From Macrostomum hystrix (taxonomy: Eukaryota; Platyhelminthes; Macrostomidae): a stretch of 64,000 bases of DNA. This document shows, piece after piece, positions 21,633-33,509 of the stretch (position 1 is the first letter of the stretch; each line of letters begins with the position of its first letter). The DNA is taken from positions 14,625,001 to 14,689,000 of the forward strand of contig CATNEN010000001.1 of assembly GCA_950097015.1 (NCBI GenBank). Direction: 5' to 3'. The notes beneath the pieces are model-generated. The model worked only from the letters and a program-made list of their open reading frames with translations. It searched no databases and had not been told where the DNA came from. The translations under genes and the position numbers were made by a program.

Positions 21633-22336
21633 TCAATTAATATCACCTTTCTTGTTGCTGCTCCTCTTGCACAGACAGCAAGACTCCACTAACGAGCTAA
21701 ACGACGGTATAACAAGTTGATGCCAATCAGATCTCAATGCTCCATCTGGCAACCGCAACGCTGAAATGACTGATTCCGGAAGTCTAACTCGAAATGATGC
21801 CAGCTCTTCTCCGGAAATCGGGGCCAGACTGAAAAAGTTAGAATTATTTAAGTACAGCAAAGAATGATTGAAGCCAAAACGTCGAGACACAAATTGCAAC
21901 AAAATGCCAATGCAAGCAAGGTACGGAAGGCATTCAATGAGACAGTGCTTACTCGTGTTCAACAACTTCTGGAGTCCGACCACAACTGGAAGACAGAAGT
22001 TCCAAAACGCTTCTTCTATGTCGATTGAGATAAGTATATAAGTATTTCTTACTACCCGGTGTGTTGGGTAGATTCAGAAGCTGACAAAGCAATTGCAGCC
22101 GCAAATCAGATTCGCGCCGATGGCTTGGCCTATCAGTGCCAAAGTAGTCGTCGACTGTAATGCGTCCTTGACGAAAAACTTCAACAAGTTTCTCAACTGT
22201 AACTAAAAGACCATCTAAAAAACGAGACGGAAGGAAGAATTGCGAAGAGCAACTTACAAAATGAATGTCTCACAGATAGCGCACACTTACTAGTTGCACT
22301 TGCCAAACCATCACCACCATCGAAAGAACAAGACAT
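21633..22336 (-). CDS. Unrecognised three-exon gene upstream of the DUF4806-like gene
   Basis: Exon 1 starts at ATG 22,336 (MSCSFDGGDGLASAT) and ends at a GTAAGTG donor (22,291). Exon 2 is 22,214-22,056 (GLLVTVEKLVEVFRQGRITV, DDYFGTDRPSHRRESDLRLQ). Exon 3 is 22,015-21,633 (EEAFWNFCLPVVVGLQKLL, GEELASFRVRLPESVISALR), ending at TGA. Phases agree across both introns; intron 2 would be only ~40 bp. I recognise no family. Exon 3 could instead splice on to the DUF4806-like gene (GTGATA donor near 21,645), making one longer protein. The promoter side abuts the GGCATGG minisatellite. Confidence 0.42.
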
Positions 22337-22434
22337 GCTTTGCACCAAGATTCACATGATGCGTAGCATCTGGGACTGAATGCTGAAATAAGAAAAATGG
22401 CTAAGCAGTACAAGTGCACCACGGCACAACACTG

Positions 22435-22800
22435 AATGGTTGGGCATGCTGGGCATGGTTGGGCATGGCTAGGCATGGCTGGGCATGGTTGGGCATAGTT
22501 AGACATTGTATGGCATGGTTGGGCATGGCGGGGCAAGCCTGGGCATGGTTAGACATGGTAGGGCATGGCTAGGAATATGGTTTGGCAAGTCTGGGCATTG
22601 CTGGGCATGGTTGGGGCATGGCAGGTATAGCTAGGCATGGTTAGACATTGCTGGGAATGGTTCGGCAAGCCTGGGCATGGCTAGGCATGGTTGGGCATGG
22701 TTAGGCAAGCCTGGGCATGGTTGGGCATGGCTGGGAATAGTTGGGCATGGTTGGGCATGGCTGTGAATAGTTGGGCATGGTTGGGCATGGCTGGGAATAG
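22435..22800. repeat. GGGCATGGCTA-type ~10-11-bp minisatellite, array 1
   Basis: Degenerate units GGGCATGGTT, AGGCATGGCT, AGACATTGTA and GGGAATAGTT. The same family recurs at 23,908-24,425. The last three units become a regular ~30-bp higher-order repeat (GGGCATGGTTGGGCATGGCT + GGGAATAGTT). Confidence 0.93.
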
Positions 22801-23817
22801 TTGGGCAGAGATCCTTCCTGCACTGTCTGCTTCCTTCGGCGTATGCCTTCGTCCAGCTGCTGTTGCATGTCCTGCTGCATCTGCCGCATGCCTTCGTCCA
22901 GCTGCTGTTGCATGTCCTGCTGCATCTGCCGCATGCCTTCGTCCAGCTGCTGTTGCATGTCCTGCTGCATCTGCCGCATGCCTTCGTCCAGCTGCTGTTG
23001 CATGTCCTGCTGCATCTGCCGCAGGCCTTCGTCTATCTGCTGCTGCATCTGCCGCATGCCTTCGTCCAGCTGCTGTTGCATCTGTCGCATGCCTTCGTCA
23101 GTCTGCACAATCTGCTGCTGCTTCTCGGCTTGCTTCGGTGAACCATCGACTTGAGTACCAATGCCGCCATCTGAAGCAGTCACTCGCAAATCCACTTGTT
23201 TCAGCAGTAAGTTGTGAAAGACATCGTCTTCCATATGGCGAAGTTTCAGTGAATGCCACCAGAGTCCGCGAACCGGACTGCCAGATCCGCCTGATACCAG
23301 AAGCCAGCATAGAGCCTGTGAAGGAGCGCATTATTTAGACAATCACTCTCAATTGTAAAAAGGTGAATAAAATACTGATGCATGAATATATCAATCATTT
23401 ATGTTCTGCTTGCTACGATTGTTCCAATAAAACTGAACTACAAAAACCAGAATACCGATTGCAATAACACAGGTCTATTAGAATAGAAGAACTGGACCAA
23501 GAGTACACTAGAACATACGTTTCTATAATAAAAGAATGCATACATTTCATTGAACACTAAAGTGACTTACAGCATGATCAGACCTCCAGTAGTACGATTT
23601 TGAATGGCCACTAGTCCCATAATGGCTGTTCTTAAGGCAGTCGCAAAGCCGGAGCCTGGCAAGAGATGGAGGACAGTTGTCTAGATCAACCCACGAAGCA
23701 AACGAACCCGCAGGACAGACGTAGGAGCTTCCTAGAGGACCCAATTGTACAAAAACCTCAGACTCCAAAGGTTGCCTACATAAAATGCGACTGATAAGCG
23801 CCATGGAACAAATCGAA
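22701..23817 (-). CDS. Two-exon gene with a C-terminal coiled-coil repeat; unrecognised family
   Basis: Exon A (23,817-23,571) follows a CACTTTTTTCAG acceptor and encodes ILCRQPLESEVFVQLGPLG and CLKNSHYGTSGHSKSYYWRS. It splices in phase 0 (GTAAGT donor; TTCACAG acceptor at 23,316) to exon B, ALCWLLVSGGSGSPVRGLWW and HMEDDVFHNLLLKQVDLRV. Exon B ends in seven heptad-like repeats (LDEGMRQMQQDMQQQ, 45 bp each, and shorter forms), strongly coiled-coil. The reading frame then enters the neighbouring minisatellite and encodes NYSQPCPTMP three times before a stop. The start is uncertain because an acceptor precedes the first ATG (23,804). No family is recognised. Confidence 0.45.
22855..23110 (-). 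repeat. 45-bp coding repeat (coiled coil)
   Basis: CTGCTGTTGCATGTCCTGCT-type units of 45 bp, with 27-bp shortened ones at the right end, encode DEGMRQMQQ with or without DMQQQL. Confidence 0.9.
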
Positions 23818-23907
23818 CTGAAAAAAGTGAGGAATGAGGAAACGTTACAAAAGCACGCGTCTCATGTTTAAAGGCACATTACGGCAAGGAACAAGCTCGA
23901 GAGACGG

Positions 23908-24425
23908 CATGGCTAGGCATGGTTGGGCATGGCTAGGCATGGTTAGACATTGTAGGGCATGGTTTGGCATGGCTGGGCATGGTTAGACATTGTAGGGCAT
24001 TGCAAGGCATGGCTGGGCATGGTTAGACATTGTAGGGCATGGTTGGGCAAGGTTCGGCATGGCTAGGCATTGCTAGGCATGGCTGGGCATGGTTAGACAT
24101 TGTAGGGCATGGTTCGGCATGGCTGGGCATGGTTAGACATTGTATTGCATGGTTGGGCATGGTTAGACATTGTAGGGCATTGCTAGGCATGGCTGGGCAA
24201 AGTTTGGCATTGCTAGGCATGGCTGGGCATGGTTGGGGCATGGTTAGACATTGTAGGGCATGGTTCGGCATGGTTCGGCATAGCTAGGCATGGCTGGGCA
24301 TGGTTAGACATTGTAGGGCATTGCTAGGCATTGCTGGGCATGGCTAGGCATAGTTTGGCATGGCTTGGCTTGGCTGGGCATGGCTAGGCCTAGACATTAT
24401 TATATATTGCTAGGCATAGCTGACA
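23908..24425. repeat. GGGCATGGCTA-type minisatellite, array 2
   Basis: About 45 degenerate 10-12-bp units, with a recurring longer pattern GGGCATGGTTAGACATTGTA. Together with array 1 it brackets the coiled-coil gene. Confidence 0.93.
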
Positions 24426-24429
24426 TGGC

Positions 24430-25440
24430 TAGACAAGATAATCATGGTTTATCAAAAACAATAGCAAATATAGCAATACATTTCTTTGAACTTGAAAGAC
24501 GAAATTTTGATGTGACAATATAAGCTAGAATATAGAATTTAGAAGTAGCTAATCATTTATTGAACCCAAATATAAGTAAATTGAATAAATTATATAAACC
24601 AAATTGTGGAATCTAAATAGAGTAAACAAATAATGAATGATAGATATTTTGTCTTTTTTAGCATGTCAGTCTATACATTTTTTAGAGAAGTTAACAAACA
24701 AATAGACAATTTCCTTTTTCCCTATGTGAGTATACAATAATGTTAAATAATAAATATGCTCAATATTATATAATATCATATCAAGTTGGCTTTCTATATA
24801 TATATTCAATGAAATATGTTTGAGGAATAGAATTATATTAAAATTGTCATAACTAGCTCTACAGTATTCTAAGTCTAAGTACAACATTCTTTTTTCTAGG
24901 ATTTTTTCATAGCCATCTTAATCCTGCTTTAGCTAGCTATATAGCTAAGCATAGGCATAGCTATCTTTTGTTCAAAAGCAAAAAATCTGATGAGAAACTT
25001 TTAGAAAGTCTTTTTCTCTATTTCATTTCCATAGCCATATAGGGTTAGAACTCTTCTCTCCCCCACAAGTGTAGGTCTATGTATAACTAGGTGTAGCTAT
25101 ACACTGCATAACACTATACTCTTGACAGTCTTTGCACATAAATTAAACCACAAAAGGGTATATACTATTGTTGAAAGTAATATTCTAATAGAGCTTCATT
25201 TCGAAAAATAGTGCTTCGAATCCTAAGTGTTGAGGGTTTCACACCACGTGGGGTACGACAAGTTCGTTGAAAACTTTAGCTGCAGTTTGAATATTTCACG
25301 ACAAACGATCCTTGAAGACATCTATAGATTATAGGGACGTTACATAGTTTTTAGCAATGTGCCTAGACTAATAGCAAGTACTCTTAAATATTGTGGCACA
25401 GTTACTTCTTGCGCTAATAAAGCGAAAAATATGTATTGTG
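24430..25440. other. AT-rich interval, no gene seen
   Basis: Only short frames; no domain, splice pair or tandem array. Confidence 0.5.
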
Positions 25441-25449
25441 TGCCATTTT

Positions 25450-25548
25450 AGCCGCTCTGTGCAGCGTGGTAAGTCCAGCAATAAAATGACTGGCGTAAAG
25501 CCGTTAAAGTACTTTATTACTTCCTACATGCTTAGACAGAGCGGCACA
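25450..25548. other. Small inverted-repeat element (possible MITE)
   Basis: GCCGCTCTGT near 25,451 and ACAGAGCGGC near 25,539 form a 10-bp inverted pair around ~80 bp. No clear target duplication. Confidence 0.3.
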
Positions 25549-25828
25549 AACCCTGGGTAGTGTGACACAAGAAGAACCTGTTATGCTTCTCTTAAAAATA
25601 AAAACGGCACACATTTTCCTCATTGCGTCACGGAGTGGGAGACCAGCAATAGCTCCAGCAATAAAAAAAACAAATTTCGCCGCTCTGGATCCAAGCGACC
25701 TGTCTTGGAGGCCTCAATTCTTCGTGGCACAGAATCTGTGGGTCAAAATAAATAAAATTCATTCATTTCCAGCAGTGGCACACCAAGTTTTCAAAAGTCT
25801 ATTGCTGGCCCTATTGCTGGCGACCGGG

Positions 25829-25988
25829 GAGTTGTTTTTGCCAAAATCACGTTTTTCGATTTTAAAAGTTAATTATAACAAAATTTTGCAACTGACAGAC
25901 GTGAATATCATTTTTCTGACAGTAGTCATCTAGGTGTTTCTAATAAGTACAAATTTTGGCTCATTCTTACGCTTCACCTATCCTTATA
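25829..25988 (+). repeat. Dispersed ~165-bp repeat, copy 2
   Basis: Second copy of 18,328-18,492, ~85% similar by eye. Confidence 0.8.
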
Positions 25989-25989
25989 A

Positions 25990-26940
25990 TATCCTAATGG
26001 ATACTATGGACAAACGTCTTAGATAACAAAAACTTATGTCGTAGGCCCTCCCTCTTTACTTTTATTTCCTATCCGCAAAAACTGTACTTATTATAAATTC
26101 AGCTATTCTTACTATTATTTATCTCTGCCTTCACTATATAATATGGTTATTCTATAGCTATCTAACTCAGAACGATATTGTTATCTAACTATGATAGCGA
26201 TTTTGTGTCCGAGCGGCAAGACACCTTTTAATATTGCACTGGTTTTAACCAACCCTATTGAGCATCCAATGGATTAAAGTTGTCTAATTCAACACGAATA
26301 TTATTATTATATCTAACCTTCCCTATTCAGAACGTTTTCCTTATATTATTCTAAAGCAATAATTAACACAAGAACAACTCCAATTTATTTCACTCAGTTC
26401 TCTCTTCCTAAGATCTATTTCCCTAGTCTCCTCTTGTATTTCGGGACAAAAACGTCAAGTCTTTTAGGCAAAAATCGCATGATATAAATAGTATTTTGGG
26501 CGGGGGTTGGTAAGCGCATTTAAACAACTGAAATTTGTTGCAAAATAATGTTGGACAATTGGGCGTAAATTCAACTTTAGGTTTTACGGGAATATTTCAT
26601 GGGCCTGCCTCACATATGATAGGGGCCTAACAGGGCCATGTTAGGAGCATAAAATCATTATATTACAATCGACCCTCTTCAAATATATCATTTCAACGAA
26701 TCGCCCTTTGAATATTACAGCTGATGTGATAATCAGTTCCTGTTGAATACATTCAGGTCTAACAATCAATCCCCTTTTGAATAGTTGCAATTGCAATTAC
26801 TTCCCTTAAATTGCAATAATTTAAACTATCTACTGCACACCATTCAAAAGATGATAATTTCTGCAAACAAATAGTAAAACTTAATGGAGTATCACCAGCC
26901 TCTTGATTTTGTGTAGCATTTCATGCATAGCTGATATTAT
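25990..26940. other. AT-rich interval, no gene seen
   Basis: No supported frame or repeat. Confidence 0.5.
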
Positions 26941-26949
26941 CAATATTGC

Positions 26950-27328
26950 TTTTAATTGCCCAAGTCCAAGCTCCACTTTTCAACTCTAAGTCTAAGTCTA
27001 AGTCTAAGAAATTGCTTTCAATTGCCAAAAGTCCAAGCTCCACTTTTCAAGTCTAAGTCTAAGTCTAAGTCTAAGAAATTGCTTTTAATTGCCAAAAGTC
27101 CAAGCTCCACTTTTCAAGTCTAAGTCTAAGTCTAAGAAATTGCTTTCAATTGCCAAAAGTCCAAGCTCCACTTTTCAAGTCTAAGTCTAAGTCTAAGAAA
27201 TTGCTTTTAATTGCCAAAAGTCCAAGCTCCACTTTTCAAGTCTAAGTCTAAGTCTAAGAAATTGCTTTCAATTGCCAAAAGTCCAAGCTCCACTTTTCAA
27301 GTCTAAGTCTAAGTCTAAGTCTAAGAAA
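26950..27328 (+). repeat. 61/67-bp minisatellite with nested CTAAGT hexamers
   Basis: Six units centred on GTCCAAGCTCCACTTTTCAA at 26,964, 27,031, 27,098, 27,159, 27,220 and 27,281. Spacing is 67, 67, 61, 61, 61, differing by one CTAAGT hexamer. Units alternate GCTTTTAATTG and GCTTTCAATTG. Confidence 0.93.
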
Positions 27329-27329
27329 T

Positions 27330-28020
27330 CCAGGTCAGAATGCTAAATACAGGAAACATAATAAACAAGAATTTTTTAAAGCGAAAAAAGAGCTCTACGC
27401 AGGAAAGAAGTTTTCTATTCTTCGCTCCATTACTTGCAAACATTACAAAATTAGAATTTCTAAATGTAATGGTTTCCGTTACATAATTAATCCATTAATT
27501 CAGCGCTTTTTTTCTCCGCCGCAGCACGCCAACAGGCCAAGATTCAAAATCGGCCAGGACGCGTGCAGCGTGCTGCGATGAATTGAAGATTTCCTGCTCC
27601 GGCGCACGGATATCGCGCGTCCGTGGTGGATACAACGGCGACCGTTGCTACGGCCAAGAATCTATAAATTGACAATATTATATTTGACAAAGTCAAAATA
27701 TACATAATAAATAAAGAATAAATAATTCAGATCTATTCGAAATACAACAAACACTCTGGCTCTGTCGTACCTCTGTCGTACATCACATGAAAATTTACTT
27801 CCGACTTCTTCCGACAGCAAGCGAGTTATCAGCGCTTTTCAAATTTGGACTCGATTCGTAGTACAGTTCGAAAGTTATTCACGTTTTGACTTTTACATAA
27901 AAATTAAATCTCTTGACTAAAACAAAAGCTAAACAGACTAAATGCCAAAATTATGTCGAAAAATATAGGCAAAATTACATTACTAAAATTAAAAAAAATA
28001 ATTTTTTAAATAGAAATAGA
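27330..28020. other. No gene seen
   Basis: A short GC-rich patch (27,510-27,640) lacks a convincing frame; the rest is AT-rich. Confidence 0.5.
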
Positions 28021-28024
28021 AAAC

Positions 28025-28212
28025 TCAAGTATTGGATTCTTACGTGTAGAAACTCTAGTATTGGAGTCCTTTGAGTTTTCCAATACTGGATACTTGAGAA
28101 CTCGAATACTGGATTCTACGAGTAATTAGTAAAAACTCCAATAGTGGAGGCTTAACAGTAGAAACTCCAGTATTGGATCCTATATGTAGAAACTCCACTA
28201 TTGGAGTCCTAT
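28025..28212. repeat. Array of CCAGTATTGGA / TCCAATACTGG palindromic units
   Basis: Roughly six imperfect units (GTAGAAACTC(T/C)AGTATTGGA and complements) alternate in orientation just upstream of the P-loop gene. Confidence 0.7.
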
Positions 28213-28296
28213 AAGTGATTAGTGATGATTTGATGATTATCTGTGATTAGATGTGATGATTATATTTCAGATTAATTTTCAATTTCAGCCCTAAAA

Positions 28297-28785
28297 ATGG
28301 CAGGTCATATTAAAATAGAAAATAATGTTCTGTCTGCCTTTGCAAAGTCTGATGCTACTTGCGCCAAGCTGTTTGCAATGCAGTCTGCGCTCGATGGTGT
28401 CTGCCAAGCTATTAGTGATGTGACGCTGAAGCCAGGTGGTGTTGGATTGGTTTTGGTACATGGGCCCAGTGGCTGTGGCAAGAGTACACTTTGCAGCGCG
28501 ACTCAACGTCTTATGAAGTTTGCAAACGTCAAATGTGTTGTCCTGCCCTGCAAATTTGCAAGTGCAGATCATGTTTTGAATTGCCTGGAGGAATTGTCTG
28601 ATGAATTCCCGGCTGTATTTTCGCACAAACCGCTCAACAAGCAGTCTGTTCAGCAAGCTGCAGTGTGGATTGGGAGCTACTTGATCTCATCAAGTAGCGA
28701 GCGTATTGTGAAGACGGATTTGTTGAATTTGTTTCGAATTTGTTTCGAAACAGGCAGTAGCCTGACGGACTGCATTATAGTGTGA
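28297..28785 (+). CDS. Small P-loop NTPase-like protein (162 aa)
   Basis: ATG 28,297 (context AAAATGG) opens a 162-residue frame. GVGLVLVHGPSGCGKSTLCS is a classic Walker A (GxxGxGKS/T) after a hydrophobic strand. The next strand is VKCVVLPCKF; no clear Walker B is seen, and the C-terminal part is short for AAA+ or ORC/RAD17-type ATPases, which this start resembles. CAG acceptor-like sites lie at 28,270 and 28,288, so an upstream non-coding exon is possible. AATAAA signals near 29,048 and 29,061 suit a 3' end. Could be a truncated AAA-type gene or the first coding exon of a longer one. Confidence 0.6.
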   Translation: MAGHIKIENNVLSAFAKSDATCAKLFAMQSALDGVCQAISDVTLKPGGVGLVLVHGPSGCGKSTLCSATQRLMKFANVKCVVLPCKFASADHVLNCLEELSDEFPAVFSHKPLNKQSVQQAAVWIGSYLISSSSERIVKTDLLNLFRICFETGSSLTDCIIV

Positions 28786-29354
28786 GACACTACACCTCCA
28801 CTCCCATCTTCTTTAGTATCCAGGTGCTGATTTGTCAGTGCGCGAGTGTTATATTTGTTCAAATTATTTTTTTGTTCACGTTGGAATGAGTATCAAGTAA
28901 TATCGTATCTCATACGTATTGACCATCATGCATATTATTATTATTGTGTTTCCCTGTTTGCTTGTCGTTGCTAGGGTGTAATAAAAACTGTCGTTTCTTA
29001 AAACAATGTCGTACATGAAAATGTATTTTAAAAAAATGAAACTCGATAATAAAGACACCAAATAAAGCTATAGTTTAGTATGGTAACAGTAACAAAATAG
29101 CATAAAATATAGCACCACTTGCAGTGTGCGGTGCCACATTTTTTCTACCTACATACGAAGTATATACACGCACTCAAATACTCTCTTGCCGACGAACTTC
29201 GCGACTCACTTTAAGTTAATCCATAGATTAAACTGCAAAAGTATGGTTAAGAGTGACACTACTTGAAGTAGCATTTTCAAGGAATCGTTGATAAGCATGT
29301 CGGCTTGGCCCTGGTAACACATACGAGCACAGACCAGTTAGATTTTGAGTTTTT

Positions 29355-30251
29355 TTAGGTTTTCGCACCCGCGGAACCCGCACCCGATTCAGCCTTGCTG
29401 AGGAGCTTGCCCGCATATTCACATACGTATGCTCCTCTGGCGAGGGCACACGCAGCAAAAGCCCCGCGGCCTTTGCTACGGGTAGCACCAACAATTACAG
29501 CTGAATCATCATTGCTAAGGAGCCACCGGAGGACGTCTGCTTGGCCTGCTGCCTTTCGCGCACCCTTAAAACTTGCTCCCTGCGTAGGGCCGCGGATAGT
29601 GACGTCGGCAGGGCCTTCGTCGTCGCCACTGCCAAATGAGGCATCGATGTCTACCTATATTTTTTCAATTAAAGTATGTATGAGGCTTGTATGAGCATGT
29701 AGAGGCTTAAAGTATAACCTCAAATACGAGCTTAAGAGCTTATGGACTTACGATTTTGGACTCAAAATACAAAAGGTATAAAAGAAAATAATACGGGTAT
29801 AAGTAAAAGTACTTTAAAAGTAGTAGATAAAAGACGGAAAATAACAATTAAACCAGACAATAAATATTTATTACATACATCGATTAATGGCCCTCCAGGC
29901 AAGGATCCATTTATTACGGACCGACGCGCGTCCGGTGTCTATATTGAGTAGGATTTAGATCGAATGAACATTAATGTTCATCCTGCTAATTTACATCTCT
30001 ACGATATCGCAGGCCTGTGTAGAATTTGGGGCAAGGTATTATGCTATGCCATGCTATACTATACTACGAGCTCGAAAAATTTGCGCCAGGGTTTCTATGC
30101 TGTCTTTCTGCATAGCGTGCTGAATACCGCTTATATAGATCTGCTACAAGTAAGTAAACGTGAATACTAGCAGATACAAAATACTTACAGTGGCAGCAGC
30201 GGAGCCGGTGGTGGTGGCGGTAGCAGCGTAGGTGGCAGAGGCGGCCGTCAT
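29355..30251 (-). pseudogene. Truncated SET-domain gene (two exons)
   Basis: Exon 1 starts at ATG 30,251 (MTAASATYAATATTTGSAAAT) and ends at a GTAAGTAT donor (30,189). Exon 2 begins at 29,654 (VDIDASFGSGDDEGPADVTI) and encodes VIVGATRSKGRGAFAACALA, then RGAYVCEYAGKLLSKAES. That is the first half of a SET domain, as in SETD8-like lysine methyltransferases (family pattern GRGvfA...i.kGe.v.EY.G). A TAA follows at 29,355-29,357; a GTGCGG donor after KAES is possible. The catalytic NHS and terminal tyrosine regions are not found to the left, so the enzyme is incomplete. Confidence 0.55.
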
Positions 30252-30567
30252 AGTGGCACCGGCAGCACCGGCACCTTCAGCTGGCTGGACAGGTTATATT
30301 TGAGGTTATATAAATATATTTAGCTAAAGTTATCATGTAATTTTGATTCATTTGCACTTAAAAGCTTGGAAAACTTACGTGGAGAAGCGTGTTGGATAAT
30401 AAAAAGATTAATGGACATTGAACACCAAACGACTTGATTGTGCTTATAAACTTTTTATAATTTTGTATATTGACAACTTTTTTTATTTAAAGCTTTCGCA
30501 GAAAGACTATGAATGCTTAGTTAAAATATGGAATTAAGAATTGGTAACTAAAATTTTACAGCTTACA

Positions 30568-31138
30568 CTAGGATTTTTTGTTTTTAGACTTTTTGTTATT
30601 TGGTTTGATTGAGATTTTGACGAGTTGAGGGAGATAATCACTATTGAGGTCGTCTATAACTTCAAAATGACTGATGTATGGTGCAATGTCTGTTGTGCAG
30701 ATTCCTAGGTCGAGCACATTACCCAGATGTTTCTCAGCTCTTTCTGCGTAGCGTGTGTATTGTCCTGGTTCATTGAGAAGAACGGGAGGTGAATCAGAGT
30801 CAATGAGCCACTGATAAAGTTGCTTTCCGGTGTAATTTTCTGGGCTTTCGCCCTGAATTGCTGCCATTCTGCAGTTGAAGTCGCCTAGAATCAAGCTGTG
30901 GGTTGAAGAGAGGAGTGAATCAAGAATGCTGGTGTTGAGAGTATCTGGAAGTGGTGCCCTATAGAAAAGTGAGATGGTGAGATGCTGCAGATCGTTGCCG
31001 TTGCCCTTAGTGTCGATGGTGATGGACATGTATTCATGGTTGGTGCCGTCGTAGTGTGCACTGACAGTGCTGACTTTGATGAATTCACGGTGAGCGATGA
31101 GTTGACCACGTCTACATTGAGGAGTATCTAGTCTGATG
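30568..31138 (-). pseudogene. Non-LTR retrotransposon endonuclease (EEP) remnant
   Basis: Minus-strand frame: TIRLDTPQCRRGQLIAHREF, SLFYRAPLPDTLNTSIL, THSLILGDFNCRMAAI, then NVLDLGICTTDIAP and DDLNSDYLPQLVKISI. This is the C-terminal half of an AP-endonuclease-like (EEP) domain; ILGDFN carries the conserved Asp and Asn. The terminal S-D-H motif reads S-D-Y, losing the catalytic His. TAA lies immediately upstream of the frame and no reverse transcriptase follows. Confidence 0.7.
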
Positions 31139-31175
31139 GTTTATCGAACTTCAATTGAGTTCCCGTGACTTGTGA

Positions 31176-31484
31176 GTCTGTGAGATGTTGCAGTGAGTCG
31201 CCATCACAAGTTGAGCCGCCTGATGTGTAAATTGTGCGTGATAGTTAAGCTCTGTCCATTGGCCCAATGAGTCACATCAGCGTAAATCCTGTTCCTTTTG
31301 GAGCAGGTTGACTGCATATCAATGGGCCTTGAGAGACGTGGTTGAAATACGTGTTCGCTGCTTATCACGATTCAGAGGTTCTTCCACGATAAAATGGAGG
31401 GTATGCAGCCATGGTCTGAAGCAGCCTAATCGCAGACCTTAAATCTTGTGATGGCCGACTAAGCATGTTGAGCTGTGCTGTGGC
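31176..31484 (+). repeat. 309-bp duplicated block, copy 1
   Basis: Near-identical to 37,127-37,435, with only a handful of substitutions. Starts GTCTGTGAGATGTTGCAGTG and ends TTGAGCTGTGCTGTGGC. No coding frame spans it. Confidence 0.92.
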
Positions 31485-32499
31485 TGTGCTGCTGTGCTGC
31501 AGTGACATCAAAGAAAGTGAATATTATATAGTAGGAGTAGCGGACTTGTCACAGTAGGGCGTGAAACAAAAGTCAGAAAAGGTATATTCTTATGTCTGCA
31601 TATTTGACAGGAGTATTATATTTTACATTTATAAGCCGTGCAAAATGCTGTGAATGCATACAAAAGCAATTTATCCATTTTTAGAGTCAGCTGCAGAAGA
31701 ATGCCTGTTTAAGAGTACCGATTGATTTGCGATTAAGAATGAACATTCGCACCTGTCTGTCCACACACAGCTGGGCAGACCAGCTGTGTGTAGATCACCA
31801 GCCACGTTTGACGATGAGTATACTAACTAAAGGCCAGAGTGGATTGTCCAACAAAACAGGATTATCCTGCTGAAAAGCCATGGGTCAATTGAATAATAGC
31901 GCCTATAACGAAGGGAAATCCCCATTAAACACTAAGTCTCCACGGGCGCCAGAGTCGAGAAATCAGTTCTGCTCACCACTTTCGCTTCCCATGAGAAGAT
32001 ACTTCTCTTCGCTTTCGCACTCTATTGCCAAAATGTTCAAGCAGGGGAAGTGAACTTTCTCGAAGTGAAGCTACCCCGTGGGAATCATACTAGCGTAGAT
32101 AATTGATTATTATTTGTGATTATTATTCAATCATCAGAAATGCTGAACCTGTTGGATGCCCCGCACTTTCCAGGGCACCTTTTTAAGTTGGAAGTTGGGT
32201 ATGCCGGTTGTGCATGACTAGAATGACACATCAGACTCATTCATGAGAACTGCGCTGTCCAAATTGTATGGCTGGTGCTGACAGGAATAAATATGAGCAA
32301 ATTAGTCAGTATGATAGAACTGGCATCTTTTTGCAGCTGGCTCCAAGAATTGGGAAAGTGCATGCTATATGAATTCCACAACATTTTACCGGGCTAACTA
32401 TGGGTGTATAAGCGAATACTTCTGTAAAATGTGTGGAATAAGCGATGCGCCTTTGATGACCAATGTTTTAGGTGTCTAGCTGGGAGACAGATTCCCTCA

Positions 32500-32720
32500 G
32501 TAATCAAACAGGTGAATTCTTTGATGTCATTGCAGATAGCAGGCTGGCTGCATAGTATTGGGCCTCGAGAGAGATGTTGGAAATGGACATTTCGCTGCTA
32601 TTTATTTATTTATTACATACCCCAGTGAATGCGCTCTGTGAAACGGCAGAATAATTTTGCTGCGGACAGTAGGATTGACATAAAAGATTCTAATGAATCA
32701 TGCAATAATGCTGTTCCGCT
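32500..32720 (+). repeat. Diverged copy of the same duplicated block
   Basis: GGCTGGCTGCATAGTATTGG and TTTCGCTGCT correspond to GGTTGACTGCATATCAATGG and GTTCGCTGCT of the 309-bp block. The following CAGTAGGATTGACA is shared with 37,583. Confidence 0.6.
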
Positions 32721-32872
32721 TGCGAAAGACACTGCCAAACCAGCAAACCCTTTTTAATAGCAGTATTGATGCCACTTTCTGATGAGATTGTGAATCGTCT
32801 GTGCTAAAATGTTTGGTGTCTATAGTTCATTTATTTCGCCATTTCAGCTCTGCGGGCCACGGCATGGCGAAG

Positions 32873-33098
32873 ACAGCTGACTAATAACTGCATTATGACT
32901 GACTAATAACTGCATTATGATTGACTAATAACTGCATTATGATTGACTAATATCTGCATTATGATTGACTAATAACTGCATTATGATTGACTAATAACTG
33001 CATTATGATTGACTATAACTGCATTATGATTGACTAATAACTGCATTATGATTGACTAATAACTGCGTTATTATTGACTAATAACTGCATTATGATTG
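32873..33098 (+). repeat. 22-bp minisatellite
   Basis: About ten units ATTGACTAATAACTGCATTATG, one shortened by a base. Confidence 0.93.
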
Positions 33099-33509
33099 TG
33101 CACTTTTGTTTGACTATGCTATGCTTTGTGAAATATTTACTATGATTAATGATAACAGCCTTACCTAACAGCCTTATGTAAATAAATTGTAAAAAAGAGG
33201 CACATGTTTCAGTAAAGCCAATACCGTAAAAAATTCTGACGTGTGAATTTTTCTACTGACAGTAGAGTAACAGACATCAGGATCTAAATGTGTTATTATA
33301 ATAAGTCCACACAGTGGAGAGTGTAGACATATAAGTTTCTTTTATGTATTTATGTCAATCTGTCTAGCAGTCTGTCAATGTATCTGTCCACTAACTGTCA
33401 TACAAATATGTCATACTGTCATACAGATCTGTCATCTGTCATACAAACTGATTTAGGCACAGCTGATTTAGGCATAGCTGCGAAACTTATTTGAATCAAA
33501 CTGGTTGAA

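Noticed and set aside
28297-28785. RAD17, ORC or viral helicase identity for the P-loop protein
   Set aside because: Only Walker A is convincing; the remaining sequence does not let me choose a family.
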